A stretch of 64,000 nucleotides of DNA from Pseudomonas zanjanensis (GTDB lineage Bacteria > Pseudomonadota > Gammaproteobacteria > Pseudomonadales > Pseudomonadaceae), in assembly GCF_014268745.2 (NCBI RefSeq), contig NZ_JABWRB020000006.1, positions 62,001-126,000 of the forward strand, written 5' to 3'. Positions 42,352-51,018 of the stretch are shown here, piece after piece (within the stretch, counting starts at the first letter, position 1; the number at the start of each line of letters is the position of its first letter). The notes below the pieces were generated by a model that saw only the letters and a list, made by a program, of their open reading frames with translations, searched no databases and had not been told where the DNA came from. The position numbers and the translations under genes were made by a program.

Positions 42352-44025
42352 ATGCTGGTGCACCTGTCCGTACACAACTACGCCATTGTCGAACACCTCG
42401 ACCTCGAACTCGATCGAGGCATGAGCGTGATCACCGGTGAAACCGGCGCGGGCAAATCGATCATGCTCGACGCCCTGGGCCTGACCCTGGGCGACCGCGC
42501 CGACAGTGGCGTGGTGCGCCCCGGAGCGGACAAGGCCGACATCCTGGCGACCTTCGACCTGGTCGATATCCCCGAGGCCAGCGCCTGGCTGGCCGAACGC
42601 GACCTGGACACCGATGGCCTGTGCATCCTGCGCCGGGTCATCACCGCCGAAGGCCGCTCCCGAGGCTACATCAACGGCACGCCCTGCCCGCTGGGCGACC
42701 TCAAGGCCCTCGGCGAGTTGCTGATCGACATCCACAGTCAGCACGAACATCAATCCCTGCTCAAGACCGACACCCATCGTCGCCTGCTGGATGAATACGC
42801 CGGCGCTACCGACCTGGCCCGGCAAGTCCAACTGGCCGCCCAGCGTTGGCGCCAGACCCGGCAGGAACTGGATCGCCTCTCCAATTCCGGCGACGAACAG
42901 CGCGCCCGTCACCAGCTATTGAGCTACCAGCTCGAAGAACTGGAGAACCTGGCCCTGGGTGAAAATGAACTGGAAGAACTGGAGCAGGAACACAAGAACC
43001 TGACCAACGCCGAAACCCTGCTGGGCATCTGCCGCCAGGTGGTCGAGCAATGCAGCGAGAGCGATTCGGGCAACGTGCTCAATGCGCTGACAGGGAGCCT
43101 GAACCGGTTGTCCAGCGTGAACAATTCGGTGGGCGCCCTGAGCGAAGCGACCAACCTGCTGACGAGCGCGCAGATCCAGGTCGAGGAAGCCGTTGGGGAA
43201 CTGAATCGCTTCCTCGATCATTTCGACGCCGACCCGGCACGCCTGCAATACCTGGAAGAGCGCCTGGACACTATCTATACACTGGCGCGCAAACACCGCA
43301 TCCAGCCGACCGAGGTTGCCGAACTCCAACAGCGGTTGCTGGAAGAACTCGAGACCCTGAACGCCAACGACGAGTCCATCGAGCGCCTCGGGGACGAATT
43401 GGCTTCTTATGCCCGTCATTATCAGGAAAAGGCCAAAGAGCTCAGCGAGCTGCGACGCCAAGCCGCGACAGGGCTGGCCAGTGCCGTAGAGCAGGAAATC
43501 CAACGCCTGGGCATGCCCGGTGGACGCTTCACCATCGAATTGCGCCCCAACGCCGGCGACGAACTCCAACCCAATGGGCTGGAACAGGTGGAATTGCTGG
43601 TCAGCGCCAACCCCGGGCAACCACTCAAGGGCCTGGCCAAAGTCGCCTCCGGCGGTGAATTGTCACGAATCAGCCTGGCCATCCAGGTCATCACCGCGCA
43701 GACCTCCCGCGTACCGACACTAGTGTTCGACGAAGTGGACGTGGGCATCGGTGGCCCGACAGCGGAAATTGTCGGCCAATTGCTCCGCCGACTGGGCGAG
43801 CGTGGCCAGGTGTTGACCGTCACTCACCTGCCCCAGGTCGCCGCCCAAGGGCACCAGCATTTATTTGTACACAAGGTGCGTGGCGAGGACGCGACTCGCA
43901 CCGCCGTGTCGAAGCTCAACAAAAACGAGCGTGTAGAAGAAGTGGCACGAATGCTGGGCGGGATCGACCTCACCAAGGAATCCCTGGCCCACGCGAAAAA
44001 AATGGTCGTTACCGCGAAAAACTGA
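42352..44025 (+). CDS. recN: DNA repair protein RecN
   Basis: 557-residue SMC-like ATPase for double-strand break repair. It has Walker A VITGETGAGKSIMLDALG (about residues 27-44) and a central coiled-coil region (for example LEELENLALGENELEELEQE). The ABC signature ASGGELSRISLAIQV, Walker B TLVFDEVDVGIGG and the D-loop/H-loop TVTHLPQVAAQG follow. Divergent from grpE, it is usually an SOS gene. I did not find a convincing LexA box (CTGT-N8-ACAG) by eye in the 243-bp upstream region. Confidence 0.97.
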   Translation: MLVHLSVHNYAIVEHLDLELDRGMSVITGETGAGKSIMLDALGLTLGDRADSGVVRPGADKADILATFDLVDIPEASAWLAERDLDTDGLCILRRVITAEGRSRGYINGTPCPLGDLKALGELLIDIHSQHEHQSLLKTDTHRRLLDEYAGATDLARQVQLAAQRWRQTRQELDRLSNSGDEQRARHQLLSYQLEELENLALGENELEELEQEHKNLTNAETLLGICRQVVEQCSESDSGNVLNALTGSLNRLSSVNNSVGALSEATNLLTSAQIQVEEAVGELNRFLDHFDADPARLQYLEERLDTIYTLARKHRIQPTEVAELQQRLLEELETLNANDESIERLGDELASYARHYQEKAKELSELRRQAATGLASAVEQEIQRLGMPGGRFTIELRPNAGDELQPNGLEQVELLVSANPGQPLKGLAKVASGGELSRISLAIQVITAQTSRVPTLVFDEVDVGIGGPTAEIVGQLLRRLGERGQVLTVTHLPQVAAQGHQHLFVHKVRGEDATRTAVSKLNKNERVEEVARMLGGIDLTKESLAHAKKMVVTAKN

Positions 44026-44040
44026 GAACGGCAGAAAGCA

Positions 44041-44071
44041 CGAAGGCGACCCTGGGGTCGCCTTCGTTCGT
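44041..44071. terminator. Terminator between recN and fur
   Basis: Perfect 11-bp stem CGAAGGCGACC/GGTCGCCTTCG with a CTGG loop, followed on the plus strand by TTCGTTTC. It serves recN and may also act on convergent fur transcripts. Confidence 0.8.
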
Positions 44072-44100
44072 TTCGCGAACCTTAAGTCCGCGCGACATGC

Positions 44101-44505
44101 TTACTTTTTCTTGCGTACGTACAGCACAAGATTGTGATCAACCATCTCGAAGCCATACTTGTCGACGATTGCTTTCTGCAGCCGCTCGATTTCTTCGTCG
44201 AAGAATTCGATGACTTCACTGGTCTCGACGTTGACCATATGGTCGTGATGCTTGCCGTCGTCCAGTTCGAAGACCGCATGGCCTCCGTCGAAGTTGTGTC
44301 GCACCACAAGGCCAGCTGCCTCGAACTGGGTCAGGACACGGTAAACCGTGGCCAGACCGACGTCCTCACCAGCCTCCATCAGCGCCTTGTAGACATCCTC
44401 GGCGCTCATGTGGCGTTGCTCGGCGGAATCGAGCATTTGTAGAATCTTGACCCGTGGCAGGGTCACTTTGAGGCCGGCTTTGCGTAGTTCGCTATTTTCA
44501 ACCAT
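44101..44505 (-). CDS. fur: Ferric uptake regulator Fur
   Basis: 134-residue Fe(II)-dependent repressor of iron acquisition genes. A winged-helix DNA-binding half (LKVTLPRVKILQMLDSAEQRHMSAEDVYKAL, VGLATVYRVLTQF) is followed by the metal-binding and dimerisation half with GKHHDHMVNVETSEVIEF. The CxxC pair found after this His motif in E. coli Fur is absent, which is normal for Pseudomonas. It lies between recN and the divergent bamE, the usual Pseudomonas order. Confidence 0.97.
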   Translation of the reverse strand: MVENSELRKAGLKVTLPRVKILQMLDSAEQRHMSAEDVYKALMEAGEDVGLATVYRVLTQFEAAGLVVRHNFDGGHAVFELDDGKHHDHMVNVETSEVIEFFDEEIERLQKAIVDKYGFEMVDHNLVLYVRKKK

Positions 44506-44602
44506 GGTCAGCTTTCTCGCGATGCTGCTTCGCAGCTTCTCTTAATGCGGGTATGATCGGCGTTTACGTTGTCCCAGCCAAGATAGTGGAAGTCGCCCAC
44601 CG

Positions 44603-45130
44603 ATGCAAAACACCAAGCTCTTGCTAACCAGTTTCACCTTTGTGGGACTGCTCGCACTCGCCGGTTGTTCATTCCCCGGGGTTTACAAAATCGACATCCA
44701 GCAGGGCAATGTCGTCACGCAGGACATGATAGACCAGTTACGCCCGGGAATGACCCGCCGGCAAGTACGGTTTATCATGGGTAACCCTCTGCTGACCGAC
44801 ACGTTCCATGCCGATCGCTGGGATTATCTGTACAGCTTGCAGCCAGGCGGCGGTGAGCGCCAGCAGGAACGCATCAGCGTCATCTTCAGCCCTGACGACC
44901 AACTTGTCAGCCTGTCGGGCGATTTCATGCCTGGTGTGAGCCGCGACGAGGCCATCATGGGCAAGGACAGCGGCACCACCGTGACCGACCCGGCCCAGAA
45001 TGCCGAACAGCCGAAACCGGAAAAGCCGGTCAAGCCAGGTTCGTTGCTGGACCAGATCCAGAAGGACGTGGACAACGTCGAGACCGTACCGGTCCCGACT
45101 CCGGAGCCTCTGGATACGTCGCCGCAATAA
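44603..45130 (+). CDS. bamE: Outer membrane assembly lipoprotein BamE (OmlA)
   Basis: 175-residue lipoprotein of the BAM complex that inserts outer-membrane proteins. The signal peptide ends in the lipobox LALAGC (Cys22). The conserved GVYKIDIQQGNVVTQDMIDQL and LRPGMTRRQVRFIMGNPLL regions follow. The Pro/Glu-rich C-terminal extension (EQPKPEKPVKPGSLLDQIQ onward) makes it longer than the 113-residue E. coli protein, as in other Pseudomonas. It is divergent from fur across 97 bp. Confidence 0.95.
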   Translation: MQNTKLLLTSFTFVGLLALAGCSFPGVYKIDIQQGNVVTQDMIDQLRPGMTRRQVRFIMGNPLLTDTFHADRWDYLYSLQPGGGERQQERISVIFSPDDQLVSLSGDFMPGVSRDEAIMGKDSGTTVTDPAQNAEQPKPEKPVKPGSLLDQIQKDVDNVETVPVPTPEPLDTSPQ

Positions 45131-45137
45131 ATCGCGA

Positions 45138-45172
45138 CAAGAAAAAAACCCGGCATGCCGGGTTTTTTCTTG
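45138..45172. terminator. Bidirectional terminator between bamE and rnfH
   Basis: CCCGGCATGCCGGG flanked by A7 on the left and T6 on the right, with extended pairing of CAAGAAA and TTTCTTG. It has T-runs on both strands and sits between convergent genes. Confidence 0.92.
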
Positions 45173-45190
45173 CCTGCGATTCCGGCCAGG

Positions 45191-45493
45191 TTATTGCTCC
45201 GATTGTCGCGCCTGGGCAGCCTTGGCCGCGCGCAGGCGGCGAATTTCCTTCGGATCAGCCAATAAAGGTCGATAAATTTCCAATCGATCGGCCGCTCGCA
45301 CCACTTGGTTATCCAGATCGGCAACCACCTTGCCAAAAATCCCCACCGGGCAAGTTGCCAGGTCCAGCTCCGGGAATACGTCGGCAATCCCCGACGCCAC
45401 CAGCGCTGCGCGAACACTGGTGCCTTCCTGCACCCTGCAGGTGCGCAAGACCTGGCGATCCACCGAGGCGTACACCACTTCTATCTCGATCAA
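45191..45493 (-). CDS. rnfH: RnfH family ubiquitin-fold protein
   Basis: 100-residue protein of the UPF0125/RnfH family with a beta-grasp fold. Seen: MIEIEVVYASVDRQVLRTCR, an LVASGIADVFPELDL helix region, VGIFGKVVADLDNQVVRAADRLEIYRPLLADPKEIRR. Despite the name, it is not part of a Rnf complex here. Its start overlaps the ratA stop by four bases, and the ratA-rnfH pair is conserved; the molecular role is not well defined. Confidence 0.92.
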   Translation of the reverse strand: MIEIEVVYASVDRQVLRTCRVQEGTSVRAALVASGIADVFPELDLATCPVGIFGKVVADLDNQVVRAADRLEIYRPLLADPKEIRRLRAAKAAQARQSEQ

Positions 45494-45933
45494 CGCTTGA
45501 GCTCTGCGTTCTGCTTGGCGCGCTGACAGAACGCATCGACCAGGGTATTGGCGGCCTGGTTGAACAGCGGTCCCAATGTTGCTCGTACCAACGGACCGGC
45601 GTAGTCAAATGAAAGGTCCAGGCTGATCTTGCAGGCTTTCTCGCCAAGCGGCTTGAACACCCATACACCATGGAGCTGGTTGAATGGCCCTTCTTCAAGG
45701 TTCATTTCGATGGACTGGCCAGGCACCAAGGTATTTCGAGTAACAAAATGCTGGCTCAGGCCGCCCTTGGCGACGTTGAGGCTGGCGCGCATATGGGTTT
45801 CGGAGCTCTCGAGCACCTCGGCAGACGAGCACCAAGGCAGGAACTCCGGATAACTCGCCACATCATTGACCAAGTCGTAAAGCGCCTGCGCCGGGTAGGG
45901 CAGCAAGGCCGAGCGTTGAATATGTGTCGTCAT
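45490..45933 (-). CDS. ratA: RatA/CoQ10-binding START-domain protein
   Basis: 147-residue START-like (SRPBCC) protein. Motifs: ALLPYPAQALYDLVNDVASYPEFLPWC near the start and GPLVRATLGPLFNQAANTLVDAFCQRAK at the end. E. coli RatA was described as a toxin blocking 70S formation, while related Coq10 proteins bind ubiquinone; sequence alone does not decide between them. The ATG at 45933 (MTTHIQRSALL) is preferred to one 10 codons upstream, which would overlap the transporter gene. Confidence 0.9.
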   Translation of the reverse strand: MTTHIQRSALLPYPAQALYDLVNDVASYPEFLPWCSSAEVLESSETHMRASLNVAKGGLSQHFVTRNTLVPGQSIEMNLEEGPFNQLHGVWVFKPLGEKACKISLDLSFDYAGPLVRATLGPLFNQAANTLVDAFCQRAKQNAELKR

Positions 45934-45940
45934 GTAAGCG

Positions 45941-47344
45941 TCACTTCCACAGCTGGGCGGCAAACACTACGAGAATGCCAATGGGCGCCACATAGCGCAT
46001 CAAGAACAGGCTCAAGGCGAACAATACAGGACTGCGCAGCGACAACTCATCACGCACGGCTTCACGCCCCATGATCCACCCTGCAAACACCACGAAACAC
46101 AGACCTCCCAGTGGAAGCATGATCCGAGATGTGAAGAAATCAATCACGCCAAAGAAATCCAGCCCTCCGGTTGCTCCCCACTGGTAGAGATGGAACAGCC
46201 CGTCTTCGTTCACGAAAAACTTCGCCTGCTTCCATATATTGAAGGAAAACACCGTGCCCAAGCCCACGAACCAGCAAGTGAAAGCCAGCCAGAACGTGAC
46301 CCAGGCGCGACTCAAGCGGGTGCGCTCGACCAGATAGGCCACCATGGGTTCAAGCAGAGAGATGGCCGAACTCCAGGCGGCAATCGCCACCAGGACAAAA
46401 AACACCACGCCCATGACTTGGCCGAACGCCATGCTACCGAAAGCAAATGGCAGGCTGACGAACATCAGCCCCGGCCCTTCGCTGGGGTTCAGGCCGGCGG
46501 CAAACACAATCGGAAACAATGCCACGCCCGCCAGCAGCGACACGAAGGTATCCAGCAGCGCAACACCGACAACAGTCCTGGTCAGCGACGCATTTTTCGG
46601 CATGTAGGCGCCGTAGATCATGATCGAACCGACCCCGACACTGAGGGAAAAGAACGCGTGCCCCATGGCCGGTAGCAGGCCATCCATGACTTTTTCCGGC
46701 TTGAAGTCGAACATGAAATGCACGCCTTCCATGAAGTGTCCGGTCGTCATGCTGTAGCCCAGCAGGACCAGGATCATCACGAAAAGCAAGGGCATCATGA
46801 TCCGCAGGCTGCGCTCAAGCCCTGCCACCACGCCCCGGGCTATCACCACGGCGGAAAGCACCATGAAAAGCGTGTGCCAAAGCGTGAGTCTCCAAGGGTC
46901 GGCGATCACATTGCCGAAGTAAGCGCCGACCTGATCAGGCGTCGCCCCCTGGAAATCGCCTCGCCCCATGTCGATGATGTAGTCCAGCGACCAGCCACCG
47001 ACCACGCTATAGAAGGACAAGATCAACAGTGCCGTGATCATCCCGGCGAACGCACCCCAGGACCACTTCGGCGAGTGTCCTGCCTCCACGGCCAACACCT
47101 TCAGCGCGTTGGCCGGGCTTTGCCGGGCGCGACGGCCGATCAGTGTCTCCGCCAGCATGACCGGCGCGCCGATCAGGGCGATGCAGGCCAGGAACATCAA
47201 TACGAAGGCACCGCCACCGTAGACGCCGACCATGTATGGAAACTTCCAGATACTACCCAGCCCCACGGCGGAACCGGTCGCCGCGAATATGAAGACCCAG
47301 CGGCTAGCCCAACTGCCGTGGACAGAAACCTTGTCTGTCGACAT
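45941..47344 (-). CDS. Sodium-dependent transporter, neurotransmitter:sodium symporter (SNF) family
   Basis: 467-residue inner-membrane symporter of the LeuT type, likely for an amino acid or related solute. The first helix carries the family start WVFIFAATGSAVGLGSIWKFPYMVG, with the Na/substrate-binding unwound region. About twelve hydrophobic segments follow, including FFSLSVGVGSIMIYGAYMP (TM6-7). The C-terminus (VAPIGILVVFAAQLWK) is complete. The ATG at 47344 (MSTDKVSVHG) is used; the upstream extension overlaps the smpB promoter region. The substrate is unknown. Confidence 0.9.
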   Translation of the reverse strand: MSTDKVSVHGSWASRWVFIFAATGSAVGLGSIWKFPYMVGVYGGGAFVLMFLACIALIGAPVMLAETLIGRRARQSPANALKVLAVEAGHSPKWSWGAFAGMITALLILSFYSVVGGWSLDYIIDMGRGDFQGATPDQVGAYFGNVIADPWRLTLWHTLFMVLSAVVIARGVVAGLERSLRIMMPLLFVMILVLLGYSMTTGHFMEGVHFMFDFKPEKVMDGLLPAMGHAFFSLSVGVGSIMIYGAYMPKNASLTRTVVGVALLDTFVSLLAGVALFPIVFAAGLNPSEGPGLMFVSLPFAFGSMAFGQVMGVVFFVLVAIAAWSSAISLLEPMVAYLVERTRLSRAWVTFWLAFTCWFVGLGTVFSFNIWKQAKFFVNEDGLFHLYQWGATGGLDFFGVIDFFTSRIMLPLGGLCFVVFAGWIMGREAVRDELSLRSPVLFALSLFLMRYVAPIGILVVFAAQLWK

Positions 47345-47462
47345 CGTGATCACGCCCAAGCGTTCAAAAAAGAGGCCGCATTGTCCGGGATTCACTCAAC
47401 GTGCTCAAGCACGCAGCTTCACCGTAGCCGACACGCACGCAACTGCCTATAATGCCGCCCCT

Positions 47463-47945
47463 ATGGCTAAACAGAAGAAACACCCCACAGGGACCATCGC
47501 GCAAAACAAAAAGGCGCGACACGATTACTTCATCGAACAACGTTTCGAGGCTGGCATGGTCCTGGCCGGCTGGGAAGTAAAGAGCTTGCGTGCCGGCAAG
47601 GCGCAACTGGTCGACAGTTATGTCTTGCTCAAGGACGGCGAAGCCTGGCTGCTGGGCAGTCATATCACGCCGCTGACCACCGCCAGCACCCATGTCATCG
47701 CCGATCCCGTGCGTTCGCGCAAGCTGCTGCTCAACAAGCGCGAGCTGGAAAAGCTCTTCGCCTCCGTGCAGCAGAAGGGCTACACCTGCGTCTGCACGTC
47801 GTTGTACTGGAGCAAGCACTTGATCAAGTGCGAAATTGCGCTGGGCAAGGGCAAGAAGGAGTACGACAAGCGCGATACCGAGCGCGAACGCGATGCCGGC
47901 CGCGAGCTGCAGCGCGCGGTGCGCAACAAGGGCAAGGAAGACTGA
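47463..47945 (+). CDS. smpB: SsrA-binding protein SmpB
   Basis: 160-residue partner of tmRNA in trans-translation. It has the OB-fold core with IAQNKKARHDYFIEQRFEAGMVLAGWEVKSLRAGK and the basic C-terminal tail (KGKKEYDKRDTERERDAGRELQRAVRNKGK) that enters the empty A site. Its RNA partner ssrA lies about 9.4 kb downstream in the same window. It is divergent from the transporter gene. Confidence 0.97.
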   Translation: MAKQKKHPTGTIAQNKKARHDYFIEQRFEAGMVLAGWEVKSLRAGKAQLVDSYVLLKDGEAWLLGSHITPLTTASTHVIADPVRSRKLLLNKRELEKLFASVQQKGYTCVCTSLYWSKHLIKCEIALGKGKKEYDKRDTERERDAGRELQRAVRNKGKED

Positions 47946-47962
47946 TTCTTTCGTCCTTGAGA

Positions 47963-48125
47963 CCGCTTTCGCGAGCAAGCCCGCTCCCACACCAGATCCC
48001 GGCAATACACAGATCCTGTGTTCACTGAAGATCCACTGTGGGAGCCGAGCTTGCTCGCGATGACGGTGGCACATGCGACAGTGATGTGTCAGACAGACCG
48101 CTTTCGCGAGCAGGCTCGCTCCCAC
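47963..48125. repeat. REP cluster, class A (three units)
   Basis: Three class A REP cores between smpB and lldR: 47963-47990, 48038-48060 (opposite orientation) and 48098-48125. The first is identical to the 7223-7250 arm. The third differs by a few bases (GAGCAGGCTCGC). The alternating orientation makes this a BIME-like array. Confidence 0.85.
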
Positions 48126-48143
48126 AGGGGGCCACCGGCGCGA

Positions 48144-48911
48144 TTACATCCCTTTACGCCGCTCCGCCCGCGCCACGCGCTGTACTTCCTGACGCACCTC
48201 TTCCAAGACTTCCTGCACATACAAGATATGTCGGCTGGAAACTTCCCGCGCCTGTTCGGCATGCCCATCCATAATGGCCTGGTACAACTCCCGATGCTGG
48301 CTGATCAGCATGTCGCGGGTCTCACTGCGCTGCTTATACATGCCGCCGATATTGGTGACGACGTTGCGCTTGAGCAGGTCGAACAAGCCACGAATGGTGT
48401 GCAGCAGTACCGCATTATGGCTGGCCTCGGCGATCGCCAGATGGAATCGGGCATCCGCCGCGCCCTCCTCCGCCCGACTGACCTCGTCGTGGCGCGAGTA
48501 ACAATCCTGCAGTTCGTCGAACGCCGCCGTCAGCCGCTCGCGATCCACCTCCGTGGCCCGCAGTGCCGCGTAATAAGCGCAGGAAGCCTCCAGCGTGTGA
48601 CGGAACTCCAGCAAATCGCGCTGTGCTTCGGGGTTGCTTTCCAACAGTTGCAGCAGCGGATCACTGAACGTCGAGCCCAGCGACTCCACCACATAGTTGC
48701 CGCCGCCCTGGCGACTGATCAACAAGCCTTTGGCCGTCAGCTTCTGGATCGCTTCACGCAACGAGGGGCGTGACACACCGAACTGCTCGGCCAGGGTCCG
48801 CTCGGCGGGCAGCCGCTCACCCGACTTCAGCGTGCCCTCAAGGATCATGCCTTCAAGCCGCTCGACAATATCGTCAGACAAACGGCGCTGACGAATCTGA
48901 TCAAACCCCAT
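48144..48911 (-). CDS. lldR: Lactate-responsive regulator LldR, FadR/GntR family
   Basis: 255-residue repressor. The N-terminal winged helix-turn-helix (RLSDDIVERLEGMILEGTLKSGERLPAERTLAEQFGVSRPSLREAI) and the FadR-type FCD effector domain match LldR. The FCD metal site is suggested by DARFHLAIAEASHN and the later His residues ISQHRELYQAI and SSRHILYVQ. It is divergent from lldP, and the exact Pseudomonas LldR operator lies between them, so it should repress the lldP-lut operon until lactate binds. Confidence 0.93.
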   Translation of the reverse strand: MGFDQIRQRRLSDDIVERLEGMILEGTLKSGERLPAERTLAEQFGVSRPSLREAIQKLTAKGLLISRQGGGNYVVESLGSTFSDPLLQLLESNPEAQRDLLEFRHTLEASCAYYAALRATEVDRERLTAAFDELQDCYSRHDEVSRAEEGAADARFHLAIAEASHNAVLLHTIRGLFDLLKRNVVTNIGGMYKQRSETRDMLISQHRELYQAIMDGHAEQAREVSSRHILYVQEVLEEVRQEVQRVARAERRKGM

Positions 48912-49104
48912 AACTCAATTCTCCACGATCCCGACGGCTCGCCGGGCTCTCTATTCTGGCCCATCCGGGCCGTGCTCACACCCACCAAAAGCCATTTGTT
49001 CGAACGGATCAGATGCGTTCTGCACCGCTTATTCGACGAAAGTTTCAGGGCGGCAAATTGACACACGACAACCAAGGCTTTTACCCTAGCCGACAGCGCT
49101 TGTA

Positions 49105-49121
49105 AATTGGTAATACCAATT
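49105..49121. promoter_or_regulatory. LldR operator
   Basis: AATTGGTAATACCAATT is a 17-bp palindrome whose other strand reads AATTGGTATTACCAATT, the operator published for Pseudomonas LldR. It lies 52 bp upstream of the lldP start in the 262-bp lldR-lldP gap. Confidence 0.9.
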
Positions 49122-49173
49122 ATCCAAATCGCTGATCAGTGCCTGACCAACAACAATTAGGGGCCCACCCATC

Positions 49174-50868
49174 ATGCAAACCTGGCAACAGCTCTACAGC
49201 CCGCTCGGCAGCCTCGGCTTGTCCGCACTCGCGGCCGTTATTCCCATCGTATTTTTCTTCCTGGCCCTGGCGGTGTTTCGCCTCAAGGGGCATGTGGCCG
49301 GCAGCATCACCTTGGCCCTGGCGATTGCAGTGGCGATCTTTGCGTTCAATATGCCCGCAGACATGGCCTTCGCCGCTGCCGGCTATGGCTTTGCCTATGG
49401 CCTGTGGCCCATTGCCTGGATCATCGTCGCCGCAGTGTTTCTCTACAAACTGACCGTCAAGAGCGGCCAGTTCGAAGTGATTCGCAGCTCGGTGCTGTCG
49501 ATTACCGATGACCAACGCCTGCAAGTGCTGTTGATCGGTTTCTGCTTTGGCGCATTCCTGGAAGGTGCCGCGGGCTTCGGCGCACCGGTGGCGATCACTG
49601 CCGCCCTGCTGGTCGGCCTGGGCTTCAACCCCCTGTACGCTGCGGGCCTGTGCCTGATCGCCAACACCGCCCCCGTGGCGTTCGGCGCGCTGGGCATCCC
49701 GATCATCGTGGCCGGTCAGGTCACCGGGATCGACGCGTTCAAGATCGGCGCCATGACCGGTCGCCAATTGCCCTTGCTGTCGCTGTTCGTGCCGTTCTGG
49801 CTGGTATTCATGATGGACGGCCTGCGCGGCGTGCGGGAAACCTGGCCAGCAGCGCTGGTGGCCGGCTTGAGCTTTGCCATCACCCAATATTTCACCTCCA
49901 ACTTCATCGGCCCGGAACTGCCGGACATCACCTCCGCCCTGGCCAGCCTGATTTCCCTGACGCTGTTCCTGAAAATCTGGCAGCCCAAGCGCACCGCCGG
50001 CGCCCAGATTGCCGGCACCACCTCCAGCGCAACGGTCACCGCCAACGCCGGCGGTTTCGGCCAACCGCGCAGCACCGTGGCGTCGCCCTACAGCCTGGGG
50101 GAAATCATCAAGGCGTGGTCGCCGTTCCTGATTCTTACCGTGCTGGTGACGATCTGGACCCTCAAGCCGTTCAAGGCCATGTTCGCCGCCGGCGGCTCGA
50201 TGTACGGCTGGGTGTTCAACTTCGCCATTGCGCACCTGGACCAGATGGTGATCAAGGTCGCGCCCATCGTGATCAACCCCACCGCCATCCCGGCCGTGTT
50301 CAAGCTGGATCCGATTTCCGCCACCGGCACGGCGATTTTCTTCTCCGCACTGATCTCGATGCTGGTGCTGAAGATCAACCTGAAAACTGGTCTTACCACT
50401 TTTAAAGAGACGCTTTTCGAGCTGCGCTGGCCGATCCTGTCCATCGGCATGGTGCTGGCGTTCGCGTTCGTCACCAACTATTCGGGCATGTCGTCGACCA
50501 TGGCCCTGGTCCTGGCAGGCACGGGCGCGGCGTTCCCGTTCTTCTCGCCGTTCCTGGGTTGGCTGGGCGTGTTCCTGACCGGCTCCGATACCTCATCCAA
50601 CGCGCTGTTCAGCTCGCTGCAAGCCACCACCGCGCACCAGATCGGCGTCAGCGACACCTTGCTTGTCGCGGCCAACACCAGCGGCGGGGTGACCGGCAAG
50701 ATGATTTCGCCACAATCGATCGCGGTGGCCTGCGCCGCGACCGGGCTGGTGGGCAAGGAATCGGATCTGTTCCGTTTCACCCTCAAACACAGCCTATTCT
50801 TTGCAACGATTGTCGGCTTGATCACGTTGGCCCAGGCCTACTGGTTTACCGGCATGCTGGTTCATTAA
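49174..50868 (+). CDS. lldP: L-lactate permease
   Basis: 564-residue inner-membrane lactate/proton symporter. It has more than ten hydrophobic segments, starting with AVIPIVFFFLALAVFRLKGH and ending with FFATIVGLITLAQAYWFTGML. Family motifs seen are FCFGAFLEGAAGFGAPVAIT, GLCLIANTAPVAFGALGIPI and the C-terminal FLTGSDTSSNALFSSLQATTA. It is the first gene of the lactate operon behind the LldR operator. Confidence 0.96.
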   Translation: MQTWQQLYSPLGSLGLSALAAVIPIVFFFLALAVFRLKGHVAGSITLALAIAVAIFAFNMPADMAFAAAGYGFAYGLWPIAWIIVAAVFLYKLTVKSGQFEVIRSSVLSITDDQRLQVLLIGFCFGAFLEGAAGFGAPVAITAALLVGLGFNPLYAAGLCLIANTAPVAFGALGIPIIVAGQVTGIDAFKIGAMTGRQLPLLSLFVPFWLVFMMDGLRGVRETWPAALVAGLSFAITQYFTSNFIGPELPDITSALASLISLTLFLKIWQPKRTAGAQIAGTTSSATVTANAGGFGQPRSTVASPYSLGEIIKAWSPFLILTVLVTIWTLKPFKAMFAAGGSMYGWVFNFAIAHLDQMVIKVAPIVINPTAIPAVFKLDPISATGTAIFFSALISMLVLKINLKTGLTTFKETLFELRWPILSIGMVLAFAFVTNYSGMSSTMALVLAGTGAAFPFFSPFLGWLGVFLTGSDTSSNALFSSLQATTAHQIGVSDTLLVAANTSGGVTGKMISPQSIAVACAATGLVGKESDLFRFTLKHSLFFATIVGLITLAQAYWFTGMLVH

Positions 50869-50894
50869 GTCCTACACGCAATACTGGAAAAACC

Positions 50895-50918
50895 GACGCC
50901 GAACCGTGATTCGGCGTC
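50895..50918. terminator. Hairpin between lldP and lutA
   Basis: Perfect 9-bp stem GACGCCGAA/TTCGGCGTC with a 6-nt loop, 26 bp after the lldP stop. It is followed by TGCTATTC, without a proper T-run. It may give partial termination or mRNA stabilisation between permease and enzyme genes. Confidence 0.5.
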
Positions 50919-51018
50919 TGCTATTCACAACCGGGTCTGCAAGGCTGCTGAAAGATTTCCTGGCTATATTCAGCAGCCTCAGCGGACGGATAACCGGGAC
51001 CACCCGGAGACACGCCTG

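Noticed and set aside
44506..44602. Fur box between fur and bamE
   Set aside because: No convincing 19-bp GATAAT-type match was seen, so autoregulation is not claimed.
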